From contig NZ_AP026708.1 of assembly GCF_026000375.1 (NCBI RefSeq), positions 2,454,001 to 2,518,000 of the forward strand: a DNA stretch of 64,000 nucleotides, written 5' to 3'. The stretch comes from Pseudodesulfovibrio portus (GTDB lineage Bacteria > Desulfobacterota > Desulfovibrionia > Desulfovibrionales > Desulfovibrionaceae). Numbering within the stretch: the stretch's first letter is position 1; every line of letters starts with the position of its first letter. The notes under the pieces were generated by a model that saw only the letters and a program-made list of their open reading frames with translations, was not told the DNA's origin and did no database searches. The translations under genes and the position numbers were made by a program. Shown here in pieces: positions 48,164 through 56,081 of the stretch.

Positions 48164-49447
48164 ATGGCCAACACCGGAAGAACGTTCCGATTCACCTGCG
48201 CGGAGCAGGACGTCCCCATCGTTGAGGACCTGCTTGCGTCGCAGGGTTTTTCCTTTGAGGACGAGCCGTTTTACCCTCTTGCCCGCAAGGTGGTGGACGA
48301 GCCGTTCCCCCTGGGCGAGAGCCTGGCCGCCCGGTTCGGCCTGGTCTACATCCAGGACCGGTCGTCCATGCTGCCGCCCCTCACCCTCGATCCGCCCGAG
48401 GGGGCGTGCGTCCTGGACATGTGCTCCGCGCCCGGCAGCAAGACCAGTCTCCTTTCGAGGCTGGTCGGACGCGAGGGATTCGTGTTCGCGTCCGAGCCCT
48501 CGGCGGACCGGCTGTCCACCCTGCGCGCCAACCTGCGCCGCACCGGCTCGGCCAACGCGGCCACGGCCAAGGCCATGGCCCAGGACCTGCCGTTCCCGGA
48601 TTGCAGCTGGGATCACATCCAGCTCGACCCGCCGTGCAGCGGCTGGGGGACCATAGACAAGAATCCCAAGGTCATGGAGCTGTGGAGCGAGTCCAAGACC
48701 GCGCCGCTGGTTTCCCTGCAAAAGACGCTCCTGGAAAAGGCGGCGGCCCTGCTCAAGCCCGGCGGGGTGGTCCTGTACTCCACCTGCACCACCAATATCG
48801 AGGAAAACGAACGCCAGGTTGCATGGGCGCTCGAAACGCTCGACCTCGAGCTGGAGCCGCTTGCCGAGCCCGAGGGGTTTGTCTTCGGCCGACCGCTCGT
48901 GGACGGCATGGGCGGCGTCCTGCGCGTGGCCGAGGATTCGGACGGCCAGGGGTTTTTCCTGGCTCGCTTCCGAAAGAGGGCGGCCGGTTGCGCACCCACG
49001 GGCCAAGGTGTGCAAAAAAGGGAACTGCCCGGCGTCCGCCTGGACCTCGCGGCCATGCCCGGCGGCAAGGGGCTGGACCTGACCAAACTGCCTCCCGGCG
49101 AGGTATACGCCTTCAACGGCAAGCCGTTTTTCCTGCACCGGCGCGCCCTGTCCATGATCCCCGGCTCGATCCGGTGGCAGGGGTTCCCCCTGGGCAAGGT
49201 GGCGGGCAAGGGGGCCGGGATGAAGTTCACCCCCGGCCCGCTGGCCCGGGTGCTGCTGCCCGACGATCCGGCCCGTGCCGGGGTGGATGTCCTGGACGTG
49301 GACGACACGGCGGTCCTGGAGCAGTTGTTCACCGGCCGGAGCGTGCGTTTCGCCAGGGGCGGCGGGTCGGTGGGCCTCTATTATCGCGGCCTGCCCGTGG
49401 GTTGGCTGTCGAGGAAGGGTGAGCGGCTATTGTGGGCCGGGAAATAG
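48164..49447 (+). CDS. RsmB/RsmF-type RNA (cytosine-5) methyltransferase
   Basis: A 427-residue enzyme. The SAM motif is DMCSAPGSKTS (85-95), and the two conserved cysteines of the m5C mechanism are C158 in DPPCSGWG and C208 in STCTT. The C-terminal part (about 300-427) resembles a PUA-like RNA-binding domain, as in RsmF. The target rRNA or tRNA base is unknown. The start at 48164 follows GGGAGAAG. Confidence 0.93.
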   Translation: MANTGRTFRFTCAEQDVPIVEDLLASQGFSFEDEPFYPLARKVVDEPFPLGESLAARFGLVYIQDRSSMLPPLTLDPPEGACVLDMCSAPGSKTSLLSRLVGREGFVFASEPSADRLSTLRANLRRTGSANAATAKAMAQDLPFPDCSWDHIQLDPPCSGWGTIDKNPKVMELWSESKTAPLVSLQKTLLEKAAALLKPGGVVLYSTCTTNIEENERQVAWALETLDLELEPLAEPEGFVFGRPLVDGMGGVLRVAEDSDGQGFFLARFRKRAAGCAPTGQGVQKRELPGVRLDLAAMPGGKGLDLTKLPPGEVYAFNGKPFFLHRRALSMIPGSIRWQGFPLGKVAGKGAGMKFTPGPLARVLLPDDPARAGVDVLDVDDTAVLEQLFTGRSVRFARGGGSVGLYYRGLPVGWLSRKGERLLWAGK

Positions 49448-49495
49448 TCTTTTATCCCGGATGGTTGGAGAGATGCAAATTTATTTCAAAAAGCG

Positions 49496-49524
49496 TTGAC
49501 AAACGGGCTGTGTGTGGGCAGTAT
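49496..49524 (+). promoter_or_regulatory. Upstream candidate promoter of the tRNA genes
   Basis: TTGACA (49496-49501) and CAGTAT (49519-49524) with 17-bp spacing. Confidence 0.4.
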
Positions 49525-49587
49525 GCCCTTCGCTGAATGCGTGAGAGCGCCCGGCTAACCGCTTGGAACACGAGATGAAAAATCTGG

Positions 49588-49616
49588 TTGACAAGCAAAC
49601 CGGGTCAAGCTAAAAG
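49588..49616 (+). promoter_or_regulatory. Proximal promoter of the tRNA-Val/tRNA-Asp pair
   Basis: TTGACA (49588-49593) and TAAAAG (49611-49616) with 17-bp spacing place the transcript start only a few bases before tRNA-Val, as is usual for tRNA operons. Confidence 0.6.
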
Positions 49617-49628
49617 CTCTCTTCCTGC

Positions 49629-49704
49629 GGGCGCGTAGCTCAGCTGGAAGAGCATCGCCCTTACAAGGCGAGGGTCACAGGTTCGAGCCCTGTCGCGCCC
49701 ACCA
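49629..49704 (+). tRNA. tRNA-Val (anticodon TAC)
   Basis: A full cloverleaf of 76 nt: acceptor GGGCGCG/CGCGCCC, anticodon loop CTTACAA on a TCGCC/GGCGA stem, T loop TTCGAGC, and an encoded CCA end. It reads GUA and GUG valine codons. Confidence 0.97.
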
Positions 49705-49749
49705 TCTTTGACATAGAGGGATAGCTTAACGCCCTTTATTATATAGTGC

Positions 49750-49831
<82 letters not shown>

Positions 49832-49893
49832 GATCAAGGATTCTAAGGAATTATCCCTAGAATCCTTTTTCTTTTGCCATTGTCAAAATAGCC

Positions 49894-49913
49894 GGGACGT
49901 AAAAGGGACGTAA
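49894..49913. promoter_or_regulatory. Left pair of GGGACGTAA sites (probable integrase arm sites)
   Basis: Two direct copies of GGGACGTAA at 49894 and 49905, 63 bp inside attL and just after the integrase stop. A matching pair lies at the right end. Confidence 0.6.
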
Positions 49914-49928
49914 GCGTCCTGTTTGGTC

Positions 49929-50933
49929 TCATGCTGTTTTTACCTCCAATACCTTAAGGTGATCTCTCACCGAATCCAGGCCGCGCACGTATCGCTCGGT
50001 GATTCTCAGATTCTTATGTCTGAGCGTGTCCCGAATTGCGACCATTGGAACGTTGTGCTTGGCGAGTATTGAGGCTGTGAGTCCTCGAATGCCATGACAG
50101 CCAAACCGCTTTACCTCTGCTTTGTCGCATAAGGCTTGGGGGAATCCCCGGTTTTCTGTGTATGGCTTTCCTTGGTGCTGACCTTTGGGCTGGATGAACA
50201 CCCATTCATTAACCGCTGTTTTGCGGTGGGCTTTCAGGGTGTCGGTCAATTCCTCGGTCATTGGTATCCAATCGGATTCCAGCGAACCGCCTTTCCTTTT
50301 CCTTGTCTTGAGGCGGATTCGTTCGTTGATGAAATCCACGTCCTCCCATTGGAGTCTGTATATTTCACCGCGTCTGCCTGCTGTGTGTAGGAAGGTCAGT
50401 AGCATGACTTTGTCTTGGCCCTCGGCAACTCCGAGAACCTTTCTAAAGTCTGCTTCTGGCGGTACGTAATGGCCTTTCTCATCGGCAGGGAACTTGTCCA
50501 CCATTTCAAAAGGGTTTGGCTTTGGCATTTCAAGGTAACGGATTCCCCAGTTCCACGCGGCCACGAGGTTCTTGCGGTCTCGGTTGGCGGCGTTGCCCGT
50601 CCTTTTGTTGAATTCCTTTTGCAGGAACTCAAGGGCAAGGCGGGGTGTCATCTTGTCTGCCGTGGCTGATGGTTTGATGAATTGAAAAAAGCGCCGGAAG
50701 GCCCCGCGCTTTTCGCTGTATACTTTTGGTGAGAATCTTGTTGAGTAGTCTAGGTATTGTTCGGCCCACTTAAGCAAGGATGGAGTGGCGGTCAGGTCTC
50801 CCGCACTGTGCATCCCTGCTTCCCATGCCTTCGCATCCTTCTTGGAGTCGAATATCTTTTCCTTGCGTCGTCCGTTGATCATTACCGAACCGACCCAACG
50901 CTTCTTCCCGTTCTTTGTCTTTCTGTAGGGCAT
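49929..50933 (-). CDS. int: Tyrosine recombinase / integrase
   Basis: A 334-residue phage-type integrase. The N-terminal arm-binding domain (MPYRKTKNGKKRWVGSVMING, about 1-50) is followed by a SAM-like core-binding domain (50-150) and the catalytic domain with R187, H280, R283, H306 and nucleophile Y315 (ITERYVRG). It catalyses integration and excision at tRNA-Asp. It reads toward the tRNA, the usual arrangement. It overlaps the upstream HTH gene in another frame. Confidence 0.95.
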   Translation of the reverse strand: MPYRKTKNGKKRWVGSVMINGRRKEKIFDSKKDAKAWEAGMHSAGDLTATPSLLKWAEQYLDYSTRFSPKVYSEKRGAFRRFFQFIKPSATADKMTPRLALEFLQKEFNKRTGNAANRDRKNLVAAWNWGIRYLEMPKPNPFEMVDKFPADEKGHYVPPEADFRKVLGVAEGQDKVMLLTFLHTAGRRGEIYRLQWEDVDFINERIRLKTRKRKGGSLESDWIPMTEELTDTLKAHRKTAVNEWVFIQPKGQHQGKPYTENRGFPQALCDKAEVKRFGCHGIRGLTASILAKHNVPMVAIRDTLRHKNLRITERYVRGLDSVRDHLKVLEVKTA

Positions 50934-51105
50934 ATGCTTCCCTCACTGCTTCGCTAATCAGTTTGTCAAAGAACAGGATACGGCGGCCAATGCGCACTCC
51001 ACCGTACCGATGGGGATACCGCGTCACCGTGCTTTCCTCAACCTCGAAGAGGGTTGAAACTGTCTTTGCACTCATTTTGATTCCTAGGTCGTTGATCTGT
51101 TTCAT
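50770..51105 (-). CDS. Small HTH protein, possible excisionase or regulator
   Basis: An open frame of 111 residues. Residues 10-50 look like a winged-helix DNA-binding domain of excisionase type (KTVSTLFEVEESTVTRYPHRYGGVRIGRRILFF), with an acidic helix after it. The last third overlaps the start of int by 164 bp and is probably not functionally constrained, so the true protein may be short or the overlap may be real. Its place beside int fits a recombination directionality factor or regulator. Confidence 0.55.
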   Translation of the reverse strand: MKQINDLGIKMSAKTVSTLFEVEESTVTRYPHRYGGVRIGRRILFFDKLISEAVREAYALQKDKEREEALGRFGNDQRTTQGKDIRLQEGCEGMGSRDAQCGRPDRHSILA

Positions 51106-51175
51106 GTGTTCTCCAATAGAAAAGACCGCCCCTCAGTATTGAGAAGCGGCCTTTGTATTCGCGGTTGAGTGTGGT

Positions 51176-51658
51176 TTAGAGCGTTACTGCTGTGAGCGTG
51201 GTAGTCCCGATGTCTTTGAGCAGAGGCCCGTTGTCTGCCGCCATGCACGCCAGTTCGTCGGCGCGTTCATTGTCAGGGTGTCCGTTGTGGCCCCGTACCC
51301 ATGTCCATGTGACCTTATGTTTTTCAGTCAGAGGGATTAACTCTTCCCACAGATCGCGGTTCTTTACGGGCTTGCCGCTGGCGTTCTTCCACCCACGCTT
51401 AAGCCACCCTGCTATCCAGTTGTCCGTGAACGCTTTGCTCACGTATTGGGAGTCGGTGACAAGTTCAACTTGTGTGGGGGTAGTCAGGGCTTTAAGGCCA
51501 GCGATAGCAGCCCTAAGCTCCATCCTGTTGTTGGTCGTGTCCGCATAGCCTTGGGCATATTCGGCACGGGCTGAGCCGGAATCAATGATGACTCCATATC
51601 CTCCGGTTGCGTTGCCGTACTGATTCCCACGACATGCGCCGTCAGTATATATTTTCAT
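51176..51658 (-). CDS. rnhA: Ribonuclease HI
   Basis: A 160-residue RNase H. The catalytic carboxylates D6 (YTDGAC), E47 (NRMEL), D69 (TDS) and D134 are present, with H124 in GHNGHPDNERAD. It cuts RNA in RNA-DNA hybrids. Being on the element rather than the core, it may act in the element's own replication or be an acquired copy. A second, core rnhA is expected elsewhere. Confidence 0.95.
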   Translation of the reverse strand: MKIYTDGACRGNQYGNATGGYGVIIDSGSARAEYAQGYADTTNNRMELRAAIAGLKALTTPTQVELVTDSQYVSKAFTDNWIAGWLKRGWKNASGKPVKNRDLWEELIPLTEKHKVTWTWVRGHNGHPDNERADELACMAADNGPLLKDIGTTTLTAVTL

Positions 51659-51882
51659 GGTAGCCTCCTGTTGGTTGTGTAGCTCATCAAACCGATGGTG
51701 GTCCTATATGTTCTACGGGTGAATGAAAAGACCTCCTTGAGAGAACTCAAAGAGGTAATAGCCTTTGGGGGGGTATGGGGGAGAATCCAAGAGGGGTGAT
51801 ACTCAAATGCCCCCTCACGATTCTACATTTTTTTGGGGCTAGAGATTGGGGCGGTAGATTCGGTTAAAGACAAATATCTGTC

Positions 51883-53166
51883 TCACGCAGCGTGGGATAG
51901 GCTCGACTCTGATTTCAAATCATCACCGTTCAACCAGTCTTCCAGAAGCCCTCGCATCCTGGGGCTAGGGGCGAAGAGCTTGATAGGCTCCCCGTTCCTA
52001 ATGCGGCTCCTGAAAATCCACTGCAACATTTCGTTGAGGGCGAACCGGTCCCGGTCAAGGGGGAGGCCCCTTGATTTGAAGTATTGTTCCAACTCCAAGT
52101 TTGGGAACCGATTGGCCAGATAGAAAAGGACGCTCCTCTCCCCATGTCGATTTGTCGCTCTGGAATTACACGGCACAAAGTTGCAACGTCGCTTTCGTGC
52201 CTCGCTTGCTTCCGGCGGCACTGGTTTGCTTAGCACCATTTTTGAAGTCGCAATTTCTTTTGCGGGCTCCTTGAAAGAAGTCCACATGGCCTCTTTGGAC
52301 GTTACTTTGTGCTTGTTGCACAGCGTCTTAAGTGTCGCACTGACTTGCTTTATTCGTTTTTCTTTGTCTCGCATAAACCACGACCGTGAGAGTGCGTAGT
52401 CGTCAAGATCGGTTACCCATGGGGATTGTGAATCCATGAAGTTGATAAGGGCCTTGAACCTTGTTCGGCTCTCTGTGTCTAAGTCTGAGAAACGATTGTC
52501 TATGCGGTACTCAAGGGCTTGGAGACGCATATACGCATCCATTGGCGAGCCTTCAAACTGATATGTCAGGATGTAGACTTTGCTAAAGCAGGCAAAGGCT
52601 TTCGCCGGGAAGTGCCACGCGATGAAGCCGTCGCCCTTCTCCCTGTTGCGGGGGAGCCAGTACAAAGCCTCACAATCGCATTGCTTGCGGATACGATCAA
52701 ACTCCTCGTTACCCTCGGTGGAGGGGAAAGCGAAGGAGTCCCATGTTGCTTTCGCGGTTTCGGGACAGATGGAAACGCATTGAGTTTGCGCTATCAGTTG
52801 ACGGGCGATCGGAGAAACATACTCGATGCTTGAGCTTTCAAGCGTTTCATCAATCACCAGCGTATAGTCTTTCGAGTGTAAAAGGGTGATTAGTTCGTTG
52901 TCCATGAGCGAGAGCAGGGCGTGTGTGGTTGCAATGTTTGCATTACTATCCACCAGTTCCTTCAAGCCTTTTAGCTTTCTTCCGTCGAGGCTTTTGGGTT
53001 CTTTGAAGTCGTGCATTGGGCAGGCCAGCTTGATTCGCTCAACCTCATCAAGAAAGGGAGTGACGTAGATGTATCTCTGCATGACTCCCTTGTTTATCTC
53101 GTTGATTATGTGGGTAGTTTTACCTGCCCCCATGACTCCGTCGATGACTATTATGTCCGGTGGCAT
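51883..53166 (-). CDS. Helicase-like P-loop ATPase of phage type
   Basis: A 427-residue protein. Walker A is GVMGAGKTT (10-18), a YVTPFLDEVERI motif (34-45) resembles helicase motif Ia, and Walker B is VIDE (104-107) with a THALL motif between. These are the first motifs of a superfamily 2-like helicase or origin-melting protein; later helicase motifs are not clear. The last 180 residues are basic, with RKRRCNF and a long helix. It probably acts in replication of the element. Alternatives are a primase-associated or packaging-like ATPase. Confidence 0.65.
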   Translation of the reverse strand: MPPDIIVIDGVMGAGKTTHIINEINKGVMQRYIYVTPFLDEVERIKLACPMHDFKEPKSLDGRKLKGLKELVDSNANIATTHALLSLMDNELITLLHSKDYTLVIDETLESSSIEYVSPIARQLIAQTQCVSICPETAKATWDSFAFPSTEGNEEFDRIRKQCDCEALYWLPRNREKGDGFIAWHFPAKAFACFSKVYILTYQFEGSPMDAYMRLQALEYRIDNRFSDLDTESRTRFKALINFMDSQSPWVTDLDDYALSRSWFMRDKEKRIKQVSATLKTLCNKHKVTSKEAMWTSFKEPAKEIATSKMVLSKPVPPEASEARKRRCNFVPCNSRATNRHGERSVLFYLANRFPNLELEQYFKSRGLPLDRDRFALNEMLQWIFRSRIRNGEPIKLFAPSPRMRGLLEDWLNGDDLKSESSLSHAA

Positions 53167-53489
53167 CGTTTACCTCCTTATCCACTAAGTTGAAAATGTG
53201 TGGTTTATGCTGGTGAGATGGGTAGGGTGGGGATGTCTTCTCAGCATCACCAGCAACCGGTGATACCTTTCTCTATCATCGGCAACCTAATTCAACGGGT
53301 TGGAATTAAGGGGTAATTCTTACTGCGTGGGGATTCTTGCGGTGTGGGGATTTTGGTTGAACACTCCCCCGAATAAGATAAAAAAGTAAATAAAAATGTG
53401 AGTTAGTGGGCCGCTCTCTAAAAAGGATTACGGAAGAGTGTAGACTGATAGGGGTAGCCGAAGCAGCTCCCCTAAAGCTGCAAAGGCGG
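53167..53489. other. Non-coding region with repeats inside the element
   Basis: About 320 bases without a supported gene. It contains two near copies of TGCGGTGTGGGGATT (near 53318 and 53336), an ATCACC/GGTGAT inverted repeat (53245-53263), an AT-rich run AAAAAAGTAAATAAAAATG near 53380 and an AGGGG/CCCCT hairpin near 53452-53475. It may hold an origin, control sites or both. Confidence 0.45.
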
Positions 53490-54164
53490 TTACTCGCCGA
53501 GACGTTTCAAGAGGCGAGCCACACTTGTTGGGTGCCATTTGCCACCCCTCGGAGTTCTGATTCCTCTGGCTGTAAGTTCGGAAGCAATCCCTCTGACTGA
53601 GGTTATTCCGTTCTGTTGAATGTCTTCGATTATTTCTCGTAGGTCCTCTGCTCTTTCATGTGCTTCTTTTTTTATTTGCGTCACCGCTTCGGAGTTGCCC
53701 AACCCCTGCAAATATTTTGCGCCATGGGGATTTCCTAGCTTTACTCCCCGCGCCTTGGCTGCTGCTAGCGCCGCTTTAGTACGCTGAGATATCATCTTTC
53801 GTTCGTGTTGAGCCATTACCGCCATGATCTGAATGGTCATCTCGTTTGCTTCCGGCATGTCGGCACAAATGAAACTCACTCTGCTTTCTTGAAGCTCCAG
53901 TAGGAAGCGTGCATTTCGGCTAAGTCGATCAAGCTTGGCGATCACAAGGATTGCTCCTGTCACCTTGCAATGCTTGAGGGCTTTGCGAAGTTCTGGGCGA
54001 TTATCTTTCTTCCCGCTCTCCACCTCTACATATTCGTGGATTAGCTCATGCTGACCGCCATTAAGGTATTCGATGACGGCTGTCCTCTGCGCTTCCAAGC
54101 CCAATCCGCTTTTACCCTGCTTGGCAGTGCTCACTCTGAGATATGAAATAAACTTGTTGACCAT
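53490..54164 (-). CDS. Serine recombinase (resolvase/invertase family)
   Basis: A 224-residue small serine recombinase. The catalytic S12 and R10 are in SYLRVSTAKQ; the core has DRLSRNARFLLEL and MAQHERKMISQRTKAALAAAKARG. The C-terminal HTH (about 185-222, ITSVRGIASELTARGIRTPRGG) binds the site. It could resolve dimers or invert a segment. It lies upstream of the plus-strand cargo genes and is divergent from them. Together with the tyrosine integrase it gives the element two recombination systems. Confidence 0.93.
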   Translation of the reverse strand: MVNKFISYLRVSTAKQGKSGLGLEAQRTAVIEYLNGGQHELIHEYVEVESGKKDNRPELRKALKHCKVTGAILVIAKLDRLSRNARFLLELQESRVSFICADMPEANEMTIQIMAVMAQHERKMISQRTKAALAAAKARGVKLGNPHGAKYLQGLGNSEAVTQIKKEAHERAEDLREIIEDIQQNGITSVRGIASELTARGIRTPRGGKWHPTSVARLLKRLGE

Positions 54165-54381
54165 GCCTCACCCTAGCAGTATCAAATTCTTAAATCAAGG
54201 TTTAACTATTTGTGTACATCTCGGGAAGTCGGCATGCAAGCTCGTTTTTAGATTTTGAAGTTCGGCGGTAGGATATTAATTCATTGTTTGTAGTTGGTTG
54301 GTTGTGTTAATGATTGTAAACAAATGTTTAGATAGTTTGGTTAATACAAGAGCGCGTCGTTTGAACCCAAAGGAGGGGGCA

Positions 54382-54660
54382 ATGGCAGGTATCGTTTATA
54401 TTGCATATTTTGTGTTGGGTATTTTCCAACTAGCAGCGGTTTATGCGGGGTTAGATCAATGGCTGGGGTGGCATTTTATTATCCAGGGGCCATTGGCCCT
54501 TTTCCTGGCATACACTCCGGTCGTAGGAACTATTGTCGGATTCTTCGGGGCAATGAAGGGGTGGGGGTGGTCCTTTATTCAGGCAGGGCTTCTCTTTTTT
54601 GGGAGCTTCGGTTTGATGATTCTTTTCGCTTTCTTCATGCGTGAGAAAAACTACGGCTAG
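54382..54660 (+). CDS. Small membrane protein with three helices
   Basis: A 92-residue protein composed almost wholly of three membrane helices (about 3-25, 35-55, 65-88). The ATG at 54382 follows AAAGGAGGGGGC; the frame is open from 54298 but without a ribosome site. The next gene starts 6 bp after the stop, so these genes form an operon. The function is unknown. Confidence 0.7.
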   Translation: MAGIVYIAYFVLGIFQLAAVYAGLDQWLGWHFIIQGPLALFLAYTPVVGTIVGFFGAMKGWGWSFIQAGLLFFGSFGLMILFAFFMREKNYG

Positions 54661-54666
54661 TCTCAT

Positions 54667-54993
54667 ATGTCTAAATTGATTTGGCTCGTGCCAGCAGGGG
54701 CGCTTTTGTTGGCGTTGCTTCCTATGCCTTACGGTTATTATACCCTATTGCGCTTCATGGTTTGTTCCGCTGCCGGGTACCTGGCCTTGCGGCATCATCG
54801 CATAAGAGGCTTGGATTATTGGGTGGTTTGTTTTGGAGTAATGGCTGTTCTGTTCAATCCATTCGTGAAAGTAAATCTGGGCCGAGAGATTTGGGTCATT
54901 GTGGATTTGTTATGTGCCGTCTTGTTGGTGCTCAATATGAAGACTATGCGCAATGTTCTGTCTGGGTGGTCCCATGAAAGTGAGGAGGATTAG
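54667..54993 (+). CDS. DUF6804-like small membrane protein
   Basis: A 108-residue protein with four short hydrophobic helices and the text LPMPYGYYTLLRFMVCSAAGYLA and VLFNPFVKVNLGREIWVIVDL, which I recall from the DUF6804 family (from memory, not checked). It is second of four small genes. The function is unknown. Confidence 0.65.
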   Translation: MSKLIWLVPAGALLLALLPMPYGYYTLLRFMVCSAAGYLALRHHRIRGLDYWVVCFGVMAVLFNPFVKVNLGREIWVIVDLLCAVLLVLNMKTMRNVLSGWSHESEED

Positions 54994-55557
54994 TTGTTTA
55001 GGCTAGTCGCTAATATGCTGTTATCGTTTGTAGTTATGGCCGGGATGTCGGTTGGTTGTTTTGCGAGTGAGCAGATTGATAACGGTGTTGATTCAGGAGA
55101 GAGGGCTTCAAGCATTATCGAGGCTTTTGACGGGCTTTGTGTCCAATGCTCTGAACACTATGAAAATATTGACCATTTTATGGATTCTTTTGGTGGCAAA
55201 GAGGTCCCTCAAAACTTAACGAATTGGGACCCTGTGATGCGGGAGAATAACGGTAAGGCATTTCATTTCAAAAGTGACGAGGTGGAGTACATTGTAGCGT
55301 ATGTTAAAGGGGGCGGTTGTTCAGTCCTCGTTAAAGACCTTCCCCAAAAAGAAGTCTTGGAGATGATAAGGCAGCTTTACAAAGCCAAGCAAGCGGGAGT
55401 CTTGGAGTCTGGGATTCAGAAGCAAATAGCGTACAATGTTGGTTTGAAGGGGTATGAAGGGGCTGTCATCATTGTAACGGTAAAGAAGGCTGGCACTGGC
55501 AACGAAGGTGGAATTGGATTTGTCTCAAGTTCGGCGATGGCGAAGATTCAACAGTAG
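54994..55557 (+). CDS. Secreted protein, 187 residues, TTG start
   Basis: A signal peptide (about 1-24, ending CFA) is followed by a domain with four Cys (C48, C51, C105 and others) and text ALL-x-KGGGCSVLVKD seen in the NMCC_0638-like family (tentative). TTG at 54994 directly follows the upstream stop, with GAGGAGG placed 5 bases before it, so it is the likely start. It is third in the operon. The role is unknown. Confidence 0.65.
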   Translation: MFRLVANMLLSFVVMAGMSVGCFASEQIDNGVDSGERASSIIEAFDGLCVQCSEHYENIDHFMDSFGGKEVPQNLTNWDPVMRENNGKAFHFKSDEVEYIVAYVKGGGCSVLVKDLPQKEVLEMIRQLYKAKQAGVLESGIQKQIAYNVGLKGYEGAVIIVTVKKAGTGNEGGIGFVSSSAMAKIQQ

Positions 55558-55608
55558 TCGCGTACGTTTATGTTTTAAATCTGTTTGAGGACTAAAGGCC
55601 GTCTAGCT

Positions 55609-55992
55609 ATGAAAAATATTTTGTTTGTTATTGTTATTATTTTTTGTGGAGCCACTTCCACATATGCGGGGTGCAATGAGTATTCTCTAAAGGGTGAGTC
55701 TGCGATGCCCGTTTATGAAATATGTACCCCATTAGGGCACTGTGAAAAGGCTAAGTTAGAAATCGAGTGCGGCAACATCTATTCAAGCTTTTTGGTCTTC
55801 ACCAATGGAATGAGATGGAATTATACCAGTGATCTAAGCGATTCTGGAGAGTCTGTAACTGTTGAGAAATTGGTATTTGATACCAATTCAGGAACGAATA
55901 GTTACATGACGCTATGCACTGGCAGTACTAACGAGTGCTCTGAGTGGACTTACAAAGAGATTGAATCTAGTGCTGTTGAGAAGAGCCAGTAG
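55609..55992 (+). CDS. Small secreted cysteine-rich protein
   Basis: A 127-residue protein: signal peptide (about 1-21, ending YAG) then about eight cysteines in a compact domain, likely disulfide-bonded in the periplasm. No family is recognised. The ribosome site is weak; the ATG at 55609 is chosen because it begins the signal peptide. It lies 51 bp after the previous gene and 90 bp before the large STAND gene. Confidence 0.6.
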   Translation: MKNILFVIVIIFCGATSTYAGCNEYSLKGESAMPVYEICTPLGHCEKAKLEIECGNIYSSFLVFTNGMRWNYTSDLSDSGESVTVEKLVFDTNSGTNSYMTLCTGSTNECSEWTYKEIESSAVEKSQ

Positions 55993-56081
55993 TCTTCGTA
56001 TAATAATATCAAGGTTTTTGGCGAGGTGTTTGCCTTAGCTCGCCATAATTATGCCCACTATATATTGCATGGGAGTCAGTA

